Source: Collinsella sp. TF05-9AC
Lineage (GTDB): Bacteria > Actinomycetota > Coriobacteriia > Coriobacteriales > Coriobacteriaceae
Length of the DNA stretch: 36,331 bases
Direction of reading: 5' to 3'
Assembly (NCBI RefSeq): GCF_003438495.1
Contig: NZ_QSSH01000023.1
Location: 1-36,331, forward strand
The stretch's first letter is position 1; every line of letters begins with the position of its first letter. Below the pieces are notes generated by a model. It had not been told where the DNA came from. It was given only the letters and a program-made list of their open reading frames with translations, and made no database searches. The position numbers and the translations under genes are program-made. This document shows, in pieces, positions 8,148-18,400 of this stretch.

Positions 8148-10856
8148 CTAAAAACCAAAGTCAGCAACAGGGGCAAACGAAACGGCAATGGTATACGTCT
8201 CGCGCCAAACGATCTTGCCCGTCTCGCGCTCGCGGCAGACCAGATAGTACGGACCCTTTGCCGAGAATCCATCCGCCGCGCGCAGCGCAAACTTGGCATG
8301 CACTACGCGCTCCTGCGAATTAACAGAAGTCTTGTTAGCATGCGCCTTGACCGTATCGCTCACCTCGTTGCCGCTTGCATCGGTAAACACCAGCTCGTAT
8401 TCGCACGGCAAGACCTTGCCTTGGGCTGGTTCTTCCTGGATCAAGTTGAGCGAGAAGAGCGAGTTGGTCACCCGGCGCCCCTCACTTAGCACGCGCAACG
8501 TCGCCGCGCGCGTGTCGACAAAGTCCTTGGAACCCGAGCGCACACGCCAAAATCCAATAACGGGCACGCAAAGCTCCTGCAGGCTCATGCCGCCGTGGAC
8601 GTAGTTGTTAGTACCACCGGGACGCTTGAAGTGCACGTTCTCGCGCGGGGCAAACCCCTCAAAGCCGGCACCCAAACGTCCCATGCCAACATTAACAAAC
8701 ACCTCGCGTACCTCGTCCGAAAGCTTGGCCACGGCCTCGTTGGGCACCACCAGATGACGCTTGCCGTGCATGACGGGAGCGTCAAGGAAGGGAAGATCTG
8801 GCTTGCCGAGCATCTGACACTCGCTGAGCTCCCGGCGCGTGTAGATAAAGCCGTGATCCGCCGTTATAACAACACGCGCGCCCGGGGCGTCGGTGCACAC
8901 GCGGCGCGCCAACGCGGCAAGCTCCTCTACGGTGTCCGTACAGGCATCGAAGACGTCATCCTGCGTAGCGGCCTTCTCGCCCGTGGCATCAATCTTGTTG
9001 TGATAGAGGTAGACAAGTCTTGAGTCCTTGAGCAGCGCCTTACGCTCGGTTCCCGCCATGTTGAGGTATGCGCTCGAGCGCAAAGCGCGGGCCGTAGGCT
9101 CAACATGGGTAAGCACGGCCTCGCGTTGCGGAGTCGTTGCGGTGGGCTTGCCGTCAGCCAGCACAAACGAACCATCCGCTGCAAGCCCAAGCGCCTGATG
9201 CGGCAGCAGCGCGGGCATGCCCACCTCTGTAATGGAGGGAAAGACCGCCTGCATGCTAGAAACCTTGACGTTGCCGCCGCGCTCGCGCTCGAGCAGCGCC
9301 GCGACGTCGCAGGCCACCTCATAGCGCAGCGCGTCGCTCACGATAACGACCGTCGTTTTAGCAGAGCCCACAAAGGTGGGCAGCACATGCCAGTAGAACT
9401 CATCCTGCCGTTCGGGACCCTCGATGTAGCCGCAATCGGCCCACTCCCCTTGCGCAGCGGATGTCCAGCAGGCATTGGCATCCGCCAAGAACCAGTTGCT
9501 GTAGAGATTCTCCGCCCAGTCCGCCACAGCGCGGGCAGGTTCCTCGAGCACATCGCACTCGACGGAGCGCGCCCGCAGATACGCGGTGCACATATGACGA
9601 TAGGCGGCATCCATGGCATACCAATCGGACGTGTAGGCATCCCACACCTGCTGGGGCTGCGCCAGATGGAACCCGCCCGCGTGCGCCTGCCTAAACGCAC
9701 ACATATCGGCCACAGCGGCAAGCAGGTCAAAGTAGTTCTCGACACGACGGTACCAGCTTAGGTCGCAACGGCGCGCAGCAAAGGCACGCGCATCCTCAAC
9801 ACGGTCTGCACCTTGCGCAAACGAGCAGAACAGCTGCGAGAGCACAGCCTCATTGACGCACGGAAACACATCAAGCGAGGTCAGTACATCGATCGGCAAG
9901 GTCTCGAACCGTGCAAAGAGTCCGCGGGCGTCCTCAACCAAACGGCAAATCTCAAATAGGTCCTCGCTCGATGCCTGGGTATCGGCGGCCTGGTCCCACG
10001 TACGCACCGCCTCAAGGCAATAGGGCCCATAGGCGGGAGCCACATGGCTCTCAAGCCCCTTGAGCGCTCCCTCGGGAAGCGCGGTGGATGCCGCCGTAAG
10101 AAGCACATGGGATGCAAGCATAAGCAATGAGTCACGCTCGTAAAGCGGCCCATCAAACCCATAGCAACGCACGATGAAGGCAGAGAGCACATCACGCACG
10201 CAGTACTTGTCCACCAACTCGGCCAGCGCCTCGGGACCCTCGTGCAGCAGCATGGTCATACAGCCACGCAGCACAAACGCGGGGCGCGCGTCACCAGGCT
10301 CTTTACCGCCAAAAATCACCGTAAGGATGCCGAGTTCGATATCGGATGCGCCCGAGGCATGCGGAACACACGCGGCAAACTTAGCGCAGCGGGTCTTGGC
10401 ATCAAAGAACGTCTTGTGCTCGCGCAGGCTCTCGCGCACGGCGTCGATATTCTCGATGCCCAGCTGATCGGCCAAAAGCGAAAGATAGTCAGCCTGGAAC
10501 TGATCGGCATACAGCTCAACATCGGCAAGCCAATCACCCTCAAGCCTGCCGCGCGGGCAACGGCGATACAGCAAGATATCGCTCGCAAGGTCATCGCGGT
10601 TGATGAGTTTCTTGACGGCAAACATACGGCCCTCGCAGGCCTCAACAAAGCGCACCGGGCGCTCAAAGTCACCGTGAGCAGGCATTACGCCGGCATCGCC
10701 CCCCACGCCGTCGAAACCCTCGGCAGCCAATCGCTCAAACTCAGGAGCAAACTCGCCGTCCGCATCGTGCCAAACCACAACACGGCGCGGCGCGCATGAG
10801 GACAACGGCTGCAAAAATCGCAGCTTGAGCTGTTCTTCTACATCTATCTTGGGCAT
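8148..10856 (-). CDS. pglZ: BREX type 1 protein PglZ
   Basis: A 902-aa PglZ of the alkaline-phosphatase superfamily. The core motifs are visible: IVSDALRYE near residue 502 (metal-binding Asp) and VVITADHGFIYTR near 662 (metal-binding Asp/His). PglZ is one of the two proteins shared by all BREX types. It is needed for both host methylation and phage exclusion, probably as a metal-dependent hydrolase or scaffold working with PglX. Length is usual for type 1. AAGGA lies 5 nt before the ATG. It starts 23 bases after the C-terminal pglX gene and is followed by brxL, which is standard type 1 order. Confidence 0.93.
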   Translation of the reverse strand: MPKIDVEEQLKLRFLQPLSSCAPRRVVVWHDADGEFAPEFERLAAEGFDGVGGDAGVMPAHGDFERPVRFVEACEGRMFAVKKLINRDDLASDILLYRRCPRGRLEGDWLADVELYADQFQADYLSLLADQLGIENIDAVRESLREHKTFFDAKTRCAKFAACVPHASGASDIELGILTVIFGGKEPGDARPAFVLRGCMTMLLHEGPEALAELVDKYCVRDVLSAFIVRCYGFDGPLYERDSLLMLASHVLLTAASTALPEGALKGLESHVAPAYGPYCLEAVRTWDQAADTQASSEDLFEICRLVEDARGLFARFETLPIDVLTSLDVFPCVNEAVLSQLFCSFAQGADRVEDARAFAARRCDLSWYRRVENYFDLLAAVADMCAFRQAHAGGFHLAQPQQVWDAYTSDWYAMDAAYRHMCTAYLRARSVECDVLEEPARAVADWAENLYSNWFLADANACWTSAAQGEWADCGYIEGPERQDEFYWHVLPTFVGSAKTTVVIVSDALRYEVACDVAALLERERGGNVKVSSMQAVFPSITEVGMPALLPHQALGLAADGSFVLADGKPTATTPQREAVLTHVEPTARALRSSAYLNMAGTERKALLKDSRLVYLYHNKIDATGEKAATQDDVFDACTDTVEELAALARRVCTDAPGARVVITADHGFIYTRRELSECQMLGKPDLPFLDAPVMHGKRHLVVPNEAVAKLSDEVREVFVNVGMGRLGAGFEGFAPRENVHFKRPGGTNNYVHGGMSLQELCVPVIGFWRVRSGSKDFVDTRAATLRVLSEGRRVTNSLFSLNLIQEEPAQGKVLPCEYELVFTDASGNEVSDTVKAHANKTSVNSQERVVHAKFALRAADGFSAKGPYYLVCRERETGKIVWRETYTIAVSFAPVADFGF

Positions 10857-10879
10857 GAATATCCTTACCGTATCTGCAG

Positions 10880-11848
10880 TTACTTAATCTTCGCCAGCAC
10901 ATCCTGAAACTTGGCGTAGTTGACCTTGACGCCGTCATCCAGGTCGATCTTAATCATCTGGTCTGCCAAGTGGTGCAGTTTCTCCTCGTAGGCAATGGTC
11001 TCTTTGAGCTGGTCGTTGAGCTTTTTGATGCGCTTATCCAAGCGCACGCGCTCGCCGCGCTCGGCACTGACAAGGGCATCGTTGGCATACCCGATCTGGG
11101 CACGGTAGCGCTCCAGCTGCTCATGCACATAGTCGATGCGGATGCGAGCCAATAGGTCAGGCTGGTAGCGATGCATGTAAACAAGGCACTTGAAGCCGTT
11201 CTTCTTGCCGCTGTCGAACAGCCAGTAGATGGGGCGCTTCTTATAGGTCTGGCAGTGGTCCTTAAAGAAGTCCTTCAAAAAGTAGGTGCGGATTGCCTCG
11301 CGCGAGGTACCCTTGCCGCCGAGTGCCTCGGCAATAAAGGCCAGGTTCTGCTCAAGCGTCTCCTCGCCATACACGGTGCGCACAAAGTCGATAAAGTAGC
11401 GCACGATGTCGTCGTCAAAGTACTCGTCATCGGTAATGGGCAGCACGTTATCGCTATCGGGCATAAAGGTCACATGATCAGAGTTGGGCATCTTGGCCAG
11501 ATAGTCATCGACTGTGGCGCCCTGATCGGCCAGGACCAGCCCGTCCACATCCAGCGAATAGCGGCCAAACATGCAGCCCACGGCATAGCTTATGAGCGAG
11601 GTAATCTCATCGCGCTTAGTGCGCACGTATTTGTTGCCCTTATAGCTCTCGGGGATCTCATCGGCGGTATCAAAGATACGCGCCACCGAAACGTACTTAT
11701 CCTCGACCTCGATGGGCACCTCACCCTCCATGTTGTAGATCTTGGCAAAGATTCGGTTGAGCTCTTCCTCGTTAGTGCGAAGCTGCTCGAAGCGAGCATT
11801 GACCTCGGCCTTGCGGGCCTCGTATTTATCTTGAAGTAAAGTGGCCAT
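10880..11848 (-). CDS. pglX: PglX C-terminal domain as a separate gene
   Basis: A 322-aa protein corresponding to the C-terminal part of type 1 PglX. It opens with EEELNRIFAKIYNMEG and contains LISYAVGCMFGRYSLD, LEQNLAFIAEALGGKG, FFKDHCQTYKKRPIYWLFDS and YVHEQLERYRAQI, all hallmarks of the region after the target-recognition domain in full-length PglX. No methyltransferase motif is present. The chosen ATG (11848) has GAGAGG upstream. An in-frame ATG at 11866 lacks such a site and is immediately preceded by an in-frame TAA, so the piece cannot be read through from upstream. With the 838-aa N-terminal gene it adds up to a normal PglX, so the two chains may assemble in trans. Confidence 0.88.
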   Translation of the reverse strand: MATLLQDKYEARKAEVNARFEQLRTNEEELNRIFAKIYNMEGEVPIEVEDKYVSVARIFDTADEIPESYKGNKYVRTKRDEITSLISYAVGCMFGRYSLDVDGLVLADQGATVDDYLAKMPNSDHVTFMPDSDNVLPITDDEYFDDDIVRYFIDFVRTVYGEETLEQNLAFIAEALGGKGTSREAIRTYFLKDFFKDHCQTYKKRPIYWLFDSGKKNGFKCLVYMHRYQPDLLARIRIDYVHEQLERYRAQIGYANDALVSAERGERVRLDKRIKKLNDQLKETIAYEEKLHHLADQMIKIDLDDGVKVNYAKFQDVLAKIK

Positions 11849-11905
11849 ATTTGACCGCCCTCTCATTTAAAACGCCGACTGATTTCATTTAAAAGGTCAC
11901 ATCCG

Positions 11906-11922
11906 AGAGACAGCGAGTCTCT
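11906..11922. other. Small hairpin between the HEPN-like gene and the pglX C-terminal gene
   Basis: AGAGAC/GTCTCT with a 5-base loop lies in the 144-base gap between these two genes. It is the only gap above 100 bases within the BREX run. No T-run follows on the minus strand, so it is not a clear terminator. It may tune expression of the downstream piece. Confidence 0.4.
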
Positions 11923-11992
11923 TTGCGATAAAAAACATTAGAAGCTCATTCGACACACCGTTCTTTGCAATCAAAGATGAAACATCTCTTAC

Positions 11993-12838
11993 TCATGGAT
12001 TTGCGTCACCAGTAAGTTCCCATTTTCGATTAGAACGTGAATAAGCAATAAGCCCTTGGGCCTTCAGCTCGCCAAGTAATTCATCTAAATTACGCTTAGA
12101 TAACTCACAGTCCTTCCCGAGATCATCTTTATTTGAGTAGGACCCACTCGATATTCGAGACAAAACCAATTGACGTTTGTTTTCCCACTCCCGTTCTGAA
12201 GCCTCTTTCTTGCGGGCAATTTCTTCCGTCTCATATATGGCCTCGGACTTAACCACAGCAATCCAATCAATGAGAGTGCTGCATTTAAGAAATAAACGAG
12301 AACTCACCTCAAATGAATCCGCTCCAATGAGATCTTTTCCTGGTATACCGTTTTCAAAAGCAATGAAATCTACACCGTTCTTTTCGACCAATTGAAAGCG
12401 ACAATGTGCCAACGAATTTCTAATAATCCGAAATAAATCAAGCACAAAATTGCTGTTGATGAGCGCCACGACGCGATTTGAGATACAGGTTGAAGCAAAA
12501 TTGCCAGGCATACCAGCTTCAACGAACCTATTTTTCATCTCTTCTTTTCGTGTGGCCGTAAATAGCGTCGACCCATCGCAGAGATTGGCCACTTCCAATA
12601 ATCTTCGGTGAAGATACCCGAATTTAGGAGGAACACTATCGGCCCATCCATAATCGAGAAGCGATAGCCCTCTGCTACTCACGCCTTTGCAAGGAGATTC
12701 AACCAGAAAAAACTGAACAATAGAACCCATGACGTCGTTATGGTCATTAACCTTAACAGCCTTTATCCAGCTTGGCTTAGGTTCGACATATTCAATTTTA
12801 GTCTTATCGACAGGCTTGCGCCTCTTCTTTTCAGCCAT
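11993..12838 (-). CDS. HEPN-like protein with C-terminal helix-turn-helix, lodged inside pglX
   Basis: A 281-aa protein not belonging to the known BREX core. Residues 135-150 read FRIIRNSLAHCRF. R140-N-S-L-A-H145 is the Rx4H active-site pattern of HEPN ribonucleases, with the usual polar residue after Arg, set in a predicted helix. The last ~55 residues (VLSRISSGSYSNKDDLGKD... to the end) look like a winged-helix domain, preceded by a charged helical linker (EEIARKKEASEREWENKRQ). GC is about 40-43%, far below the flanking genes. The ATG at 12838 has AGGTGA upstream overlapping the pglX-N stop. A GTG at 12847 is possible. It may be a defence effector or a partner of the split PglX. RNase activity is inference. 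Confidence 0.7.
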   Translation of the reverse strand: MAEKKRRKPVDKTKIEYVEPKPSWIKAVKVNDHNDVMGSIVQFFLVESPCKGVSSRGLSLLDYGWADSVPPKFGYLHRRLLEVANLCDGSTLFTATRKEEMKNRFVEAGMPGNFASTCISNRVVALINSNFVLDLFRIIRNSLAHCRFQLVEKNGVDFIAFENGIPGKDLIGADSFEVSSRLFLKCSTLIDWIAVVKSEAIYETEEIARKKEASEREWENKRQLVLSRISSGSYSNKDDLGKDCELSKRNLDELLGELKAQGLIAYSRSNRKWELTGDANP

Positions 12839-12847
12839 GACGATCAC

Positions 12848-15364
12848 CTAAATAAGAGGATTACGTTTAAAATCCCAGGAGGTTTCAAACGAATCGTAGT
12901 CCGCCTTTGAAATTGAGCGAGAGTCTTCAACGAGCGAGCAGACAGTCGGTTCGGCATCCTCATCTTGGATAATCGGCAACTGACCGATTTGGCCTACCTC
13001 AAAGTTTAGAGTCGGCGACATAAACGCCAAATCAATTTCGGCAATGGAACAGTTGCAGAAAGCCTGGATGTATCGAAGCTCGTTCGGCTCCGCAAAAAGA
13101 CATGCGCCAGCTACCTCAAAAAGCATCCCTCGAGGCGCAAACCTAAAGGAGGCGAGGCTGGAAGAAATTTTTGACCAGGAAACTGCGGGCTTGAAATAGT
13201 CGTTCTGGTTCTTGATCACAAAATCAGGTGTAGAGAGATAGGTATACTTGGACAGAATCGCTTCCTTCATCTCCCGACCGTCATCAAACCAATTAACCAC
13301 CTCGTCGTAGTCACCCCACCACTTTCGATAGGAGCCGCCACGAATAATCGGAAACCAACGAGAACCAGTTTGCTTTGCCTCGGGCCTGCCGCTGCAACCT
13401 CGCGATGTGTTGGAAGACACCACTTCCCACCATTTCCTCAAAAAGCGGCCATTATCGCTCGTCGCCAAGCCCTGTCGCGGAGTAGCAATGGCATCAAGCC
13501 TCTTTCCTTTTGCGAATGAATCAACAAGAGCGTCGCTGGCCCAGTAGGCTATGGGGGTGCCGGGGATTTGTTTGAAGGTATCCGCGTCGCGACGGTAGAA
13601 CCAACCACAGTCGGGGTTTTGGATTGCCTCCAGTGCATTGGGAGCCTGAACCGCGGGGCCAGTAAAATCGGCAAGACGAACGTATCCGCCCTTATAGCCA
13701 TCGATATGCGAATTGTGATAGGTAAATGTGCAGACAGGCACGGTTGCCCCTGCAAAGCCAGAATACTCGAGCTGAATGAGCGTAGTTAGGGTCTTGTCAT
13801 CGATAAGCCTATTTCGAAGCTTCTCGTAGCTACCGATAAACATCCAAACAAACGGAGTCATCATTCCGATTTCGCCGTGCTCGCCGGCAAAGTCCATAAT
13901 ACGCACGATGAACGAAGAGAACAGGTCACTCTTCACGTCGGGGTAGTTCTTCTTGACCCACTTGCTCATAAAGGGGTTAAAGCTGCTGCTGCCCATATAC
14001 GGAGGATTCGCAACGGTGCAGGTGAAACGACGGGACAGCTTCTCGCAGATGGCGGCAGCGCTTTCGAGCTTAGTTTTGGTCGTAGCGGCAAAAAGGTCAT
14101 CGGAACAGATCGCGGCAGCAGCCTTAAGCTCGTCAATCTCGTCCTCTGAAGGATTGAGAAGCGAGCCGATCTCGCCCAAATGGCTCAGTTCCTCGGCGAG
14201 CTTCTTGTTACCCGGCAGCTCATCCTCTCCCAGCGGAATGCTCGTGAGCACGATAACATCGGCGCGAACGCCACGCCTAAAGAAGCGGCGGTCGTGCTCG
14301 CGAGCACACATGGCAAGCGCCAGCTCGGCGATCTGAGCCGCACGGGGATCGATCTCCATGCCAGCGAGGTTTTTGGTCAGGATGAGCTCCGGGATCTCGC
14401 GCTCACGGTAGCCGCGCTCCTCGTACATGGCAAAGAGCAGCTCAAACGCATAAACCAGGATATGGCCCGAGCCGCACGCTGGGTCGCAGAGCGAAATCTC
14501 CTCGGGACTCGAGATGCGGATGAAGTCCTCGTGCTCAGCATCGGGCTCGATGTAATACTCCATGCGCTCGCGTAGCGAACTCCCCGGATTGTTGAGCATC
14601 CACAGACGGCCGAGCGAGTTCTCGACCATATAGCGCACGATCCACTCGGGGGTGAAGAGCTGCGTGGCGGGCGCGATGTCCTCCGCCGCCGCCTTGCGCT
14701 TGGACTTGAAGAACTCGTCTTTAACGTCAGCGTTGTAGTACTGATACATCCAACCCAGAACGGTCACGCCCTCGCGCCAGTCCTCGTCAGCGAGGACGGC
14801 GTTGAGTTTGCCCACTACACTGTCAGCCATCATGAGGCCCTGGGGCAACAGCAGCTCCATGGCTCCGCCCACGCGTTCAAAGACGCCCGGCAGGCAATCG
14901 GCAAGCTCCTCGCACTGAGCAACAAACAGGTAGCGCCACAACGGTTCATCCAAGCCCGCCATCTTGAGCTCGGCTATGCGATCGGTATCGGCCGTCGTTA
15001 TTTCCACGTCCAGTGCGTTCTCCACGGCCTCGCTGCCATGGCTGCCGTCCGCACGACTCAGCATGCGCATACGGCTGGGAAGCCATCCGCGTGCATCCAT
15101 AAAGCGAATGGCCACGATGCGGTTGAACCAGGTGTATGCCGCACGATCGCGGAGCGCCTCGTGACCCACCTCTGCCTGTATGCGCAGCAGTTCATCGCGT
15201 TGCTCAACCTCAGCCGGACTTAGAGGCAGGCTGTTGACGGTCTCGGACCCAGCGGGCGCAGGTGCAGGTTCGGTGATGCCGTAGCGCACCATCTGCGCCT
15301 CCACGCCTTTGATGAGCTCCGTGCGGGCCCAAGTGCAGAAGCTCTTAAGAGCAGAATCGTTCAT
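12848..15364 (-). CDS. pglX: PglX N-terminal part: adenine-N6 DNA methyltransferase and recognition domain
   Basis: An 838-aa N-terminal part of type 1 PglX, the site-specific m6A methyltransferase of BREX. An N-terminal helical domain (FNRIVAIRFMDARGWLPSRM) is followed by the Rossmann methyltransferase, with motif I DPACGSGH near residue 297 and catalytic motif IV NPPY near 455. Then comes a recognition region (about 600-815). It ends with SWDFKRNPLI, which in full-length relatives sits just before the C-terminal domain found here in a separate gene at 10880. Roughly the last 165 codons are lower in GC (about 43-50%) than the first 670 (about 60%), consistent with exchange of the recognition domain. 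AAAGG lies about 10 nt before the ATG. Confidence 0.92.
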   Translation of the reverse strand: MNDSALKSFCTWARTELIKGVEAQMVRYGITEPAPAPAGSETVNSLPLSPAEVEQRDELLRIQAEVGHEALRDRAAYTWFNRIVAIRFMDARGWLPSRMRMLSRADGSHGSEAVENALDVEITTADTDRIAELKMAGLDEPLWRYLFVAQCEELADCLPGVFERVGGAMELLLPQGLMMADSVVGKLNAVLADEDWREGVTVLGWMYQYYNADVKDEFFKSKRKAAAEDIAPATQLFTPEWIVRYMVENSLGRLWMLNNPGSSLRERMEYYIEPDAEHEDFIRISSPEEISLCDPACGSGHILVYAFELLFAMYEERGYREREIPELILTKNLAGMEIDPRAAQIAELALAMCAREHDRRFFRRGVRADVIVLTSIPLGEDELPGNKKLAEELSHLGEIGSLLNPSEDEIDELKAAAAICSDDLFAATTKTKLESAAAICEKLSRRFTCTVANPPYMGSSSFNPFMSKWVKKNYPDVKSDLFSSFIVRIMDFAGEHGEIGMMTPFVWMFIGSYEKLRNRLIDDKTLTTLIQLEYSGFAGATVPVCTFTYHNSHIDGYKGGYVRLADFTGPAVQAPNALEAIQNPDCGWFYRRDADTFKQIPGTPIAYWASDALVDSFAKGKRLDAIATPRQGLATSDNGRFLRKWWEVVSSNTSRGCSGRPEAKQTGSRWFPIIRGGSYRKWWGDYDEVVNWFDDGREMKEAILSKYTYLSTPDFVIKNQNDYFKPAVSWSKISSSLASFRFAPRGMLFEVAGACLFAEPNELRYIQAFCNCSIAEIDLAFMSPTLNFEVGQIGQLPIIQDEDAEPTVCSLVEDSRSISKADYDSFETSWDFKRNPLI

Positions 15365-15429
15365 GGTTGATGAGCCTTTCTAAACGCATAAGCCACCGGT
15401 GCGCGCTTTGGCGCCAGTGGCTCTGCGGG

Positions 15430-18400
15430 TTAGTTGATACGAATCTCGTCGTTTGCAGCGAGTGCTTGCATAAGGCGGGAGCGCAAGTCGTCCACATAGC
15501 GCTCCACGTCCTCTGCGGACAAGAGACGACTCGGCTTGACCAGATCGGCGCGGCGCAAGGCCTTGATCTTGCGCTGGGGCACGGGCGCAGGCACAGGCGC
15601 TGACGACGCAGCACCCTTGTTGGAGATCTTCTTGACCACCTCACCCGTACTCGTGACCTCGGTGGTGCGGCGCTCGTTGTCCATACGCATGCGGGCCTCA
15701 TCCACGGCGTCGTACATCCCGTTGGTTGCCGCGCTGAGCCAATTGCCCCAGTTAGTCGCGGCAACGCTCAGCTCATTAAGGCTTTGAGCACTGTGGGCAC
15801 GGTTTTTGAATGACTCGTATTTGGCACCGGCGTCCGCTATGGCATCCTTGGCCTGTTTGACAAAGCCCTTTTGGCTCTCAGCCTGCGCCTGCAAGTCTTG
15901 CAGATCGCTCTCGATGCGATGCAAAAACTCATTGCGGCGAATGCCCAGCAGCTTCTTCATGTCGTCCTCGACGGGATCCATAAGCGGTTGCAGGTCTTTA
16001 ATGCGGCCGTAGGGCTTGGGATCTTTGAGGATCTCGCGCACCTTTGCCACGTTCTCCACCGCGCTGGGAATGTCATCAGAGGCATACTCAATACCCTCGG
16101 TGCGGCTCAAGAAATCCTTGGCGTGGTCAAACGCTGTTCGTTGGTTGGACTCGAAGAACTCAACCACCTTGTCGAAGTCTTCCTTGGCATCGAGCAAACG
16201 GTTCTCATGCTTGGTGAACGTGGTCAAGAACGCCTCGGACTCGTTCTGGTCCTTAAGGACGTCGGCGACCTCCGAGCGCATCTTCTCGCACTCGCTCTCG
16301 CCAGGATACGGATAGAGCGGTTTGATACCCGTATAGAAATCGTGCATCATATCGAGGCAGTCTTGACGGAGACTCCCAAGGCGCTCTTTAAGCTCGGCCA
16401 CGAGCTTATCCTCATCGGAGGGCACGGTATCAAGGTCAAACAGGTCACGCATAAGATCGCCCGTATCGCGCAGCAAACGGTCGCTCATGCGCACGCGTAG
16501 ACGCACCTGCACCTTATCGGCATCCTTGCGCAAGAACGCCACCATTCGATTGTCGTTGGCTTGAATCGTCTGGCCGCCAAACAGCACTTGCGCGCGTTGC
16601 TCAACCACAAGCTGCGCCACCACATTTGCGATATTGACCTCGCGCCAGCCATAGGGCTTTTGCTGGTACTTGCGCTGAATATCGCCCATAGCGGTATCTA
16701 AATGACGCTGATGCTGAACTCTGAGGTAATCCTCGACATCCTTGAGGGCACGCGCATTCCCAGCGTCCATGCCATCGATCCCAGTTTGAATATTGCCCGC
16801 CAGCGTGGAGCGGATATCGGAATCGCCCTCGACCGGCGCGCCGATATAGCCAGCCTTACCAAAGATTATGTCGCACAACTGCGCGAGCACCTGGTCGAAG
16901 ACCTGCGCAGGCTTGGTGGCATGGACCTCAACCATGCGCCCGTTGACGGCGCATCGTGCATGGAGCACTGCCTCGGTCAAAAGGATGTCAGCCTCTTTCT
17001 CGTTAGAGTCCTTCTCACGCATTTTGGCCTCGACAATCTGGCGGGTACTCGGCGGTAGCTCCTGCAGGTTGCGGGTCTGGGCGTACATGCAAATCTTGGC
17101 GGCGTTGACGAGTGGGGTCCAATAATCCACCTCGTCGCTCAAGGCCACGATGGCTTTATCCACAGATTTCAATGCTAACTCGGCATCGTCGGCGCAGCCC
17201 AAGTCGCCGTCCATGGTCACCACGGAAAGTTCCATACCGCCCATGCTGGATCCATGAATCGAGCCATCCACGTAGCGGTCAAAGGGGAAGTCGTTGGCCT
17301 CGCGGTTGAGCTTGCGCGCAGTGTAGATGCTCTCGAACAAGCGCTTCTTGATAGACTCGATCACCTTTGCGTTGTCGATCGGGGTCTGCGCGATCTCCTG
17401 TGCAATTTCCTGCTCCTCATCGGTAAGGAAGCTGTAGGTATCGCCCTGGCGCGCGACGTAGTTCTCGTGCTCCAAGCGGGCGAGGGATTCCTTGACGCGG
17501 TCCTTAAGAGCGCGCTTGTCCACGTCAAGGCTATCAATCATGAAGATGGAGATGTTCTCGACCGAAGCCTTAACGTAGCCGATGTAGCGGATCAAGTACA
17601 GGAGCTTAAGCACCCGAACATCGTAGCTCTCAAGACCTTCTGCGTTTTCAGCTGCGCGCTCCGCGCGGTCGACGACCTGATTGATGCCATGCTCCAGGTC
17701 TTTAGAGATTGTGTCGAAGAAGCGCCAGAACGGCACGAGAGCGCCGGTCTGTTCATGCTGGATAGCCTGAGCACTCTCCTGGAAAGCGCTCAACATGGAG
17801 CGCTCGCCCGTGGACATGTGCTTGGCCTTGACGCCGTGCTTGCGCACCTCGGTCATCACGTCGGGCAGAAGCTTAAACTGGTAGCCCACAAACGGGTAGC
17901 TGGCCACAAAATCCTTGGAGCTGCCGAAGCCGGCAAGGTCGGAGCGCGAGCCGCCCTCAAAGGTAAAGTTGTTTTTGAGGACGGCGGCGTCTTGCTCGTA
18001 GACCTGTGCAAGCATATCGGCCGCCGGCGCGGTCTTCTCGAGCACACGGCGCTGGATGACCTCGTCCACGCTGGAGCTGGAGAGCGAAAGGCGGGTATTG
18101 AAGCGGCCTTGGATCTTTGAAAAGTCGTTGCCCACGGGCAGGCTCAGGTTGTCGATGGCCTCCTGGCTCGTGACCATCACCCACACGCGGCCACCGCAGG
18201 CGGCACCCAGCTCCTCGACGATGGTCTGAAGACTCAACATAAGGCTTGGATCCCGGTCGTTTGTAATAAACTGACCCACCTCGTCGACCATAAAGAGCAA
18301 ACGGTAGTTGCCGCCGTGGGCCGCTGCCTGAGCGTCTACGTAGTCCTTGACCTTTTTGGCAAAGACATCGGGGGCCAAAACCTCGTCCTCAGAACCCTCA

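Noticed and set aside
11993..12847. The pglX break as a simple frameshift or nonsense mutation
   Set aside because: A complete 281-codon gene separates the two parts, and the second part has its own start and ribosome-binding site after an in-frame stop. A single sequencing or point error cannot produce this.
11848..12850. Intein, group II intron or transposon inside pglX
   Set aside because: No intein splice motifs, reverse transcriptase or maturase, transposase, terminal inverted repeats or target duplication were seen, and the frame is closed by stops on both sides.
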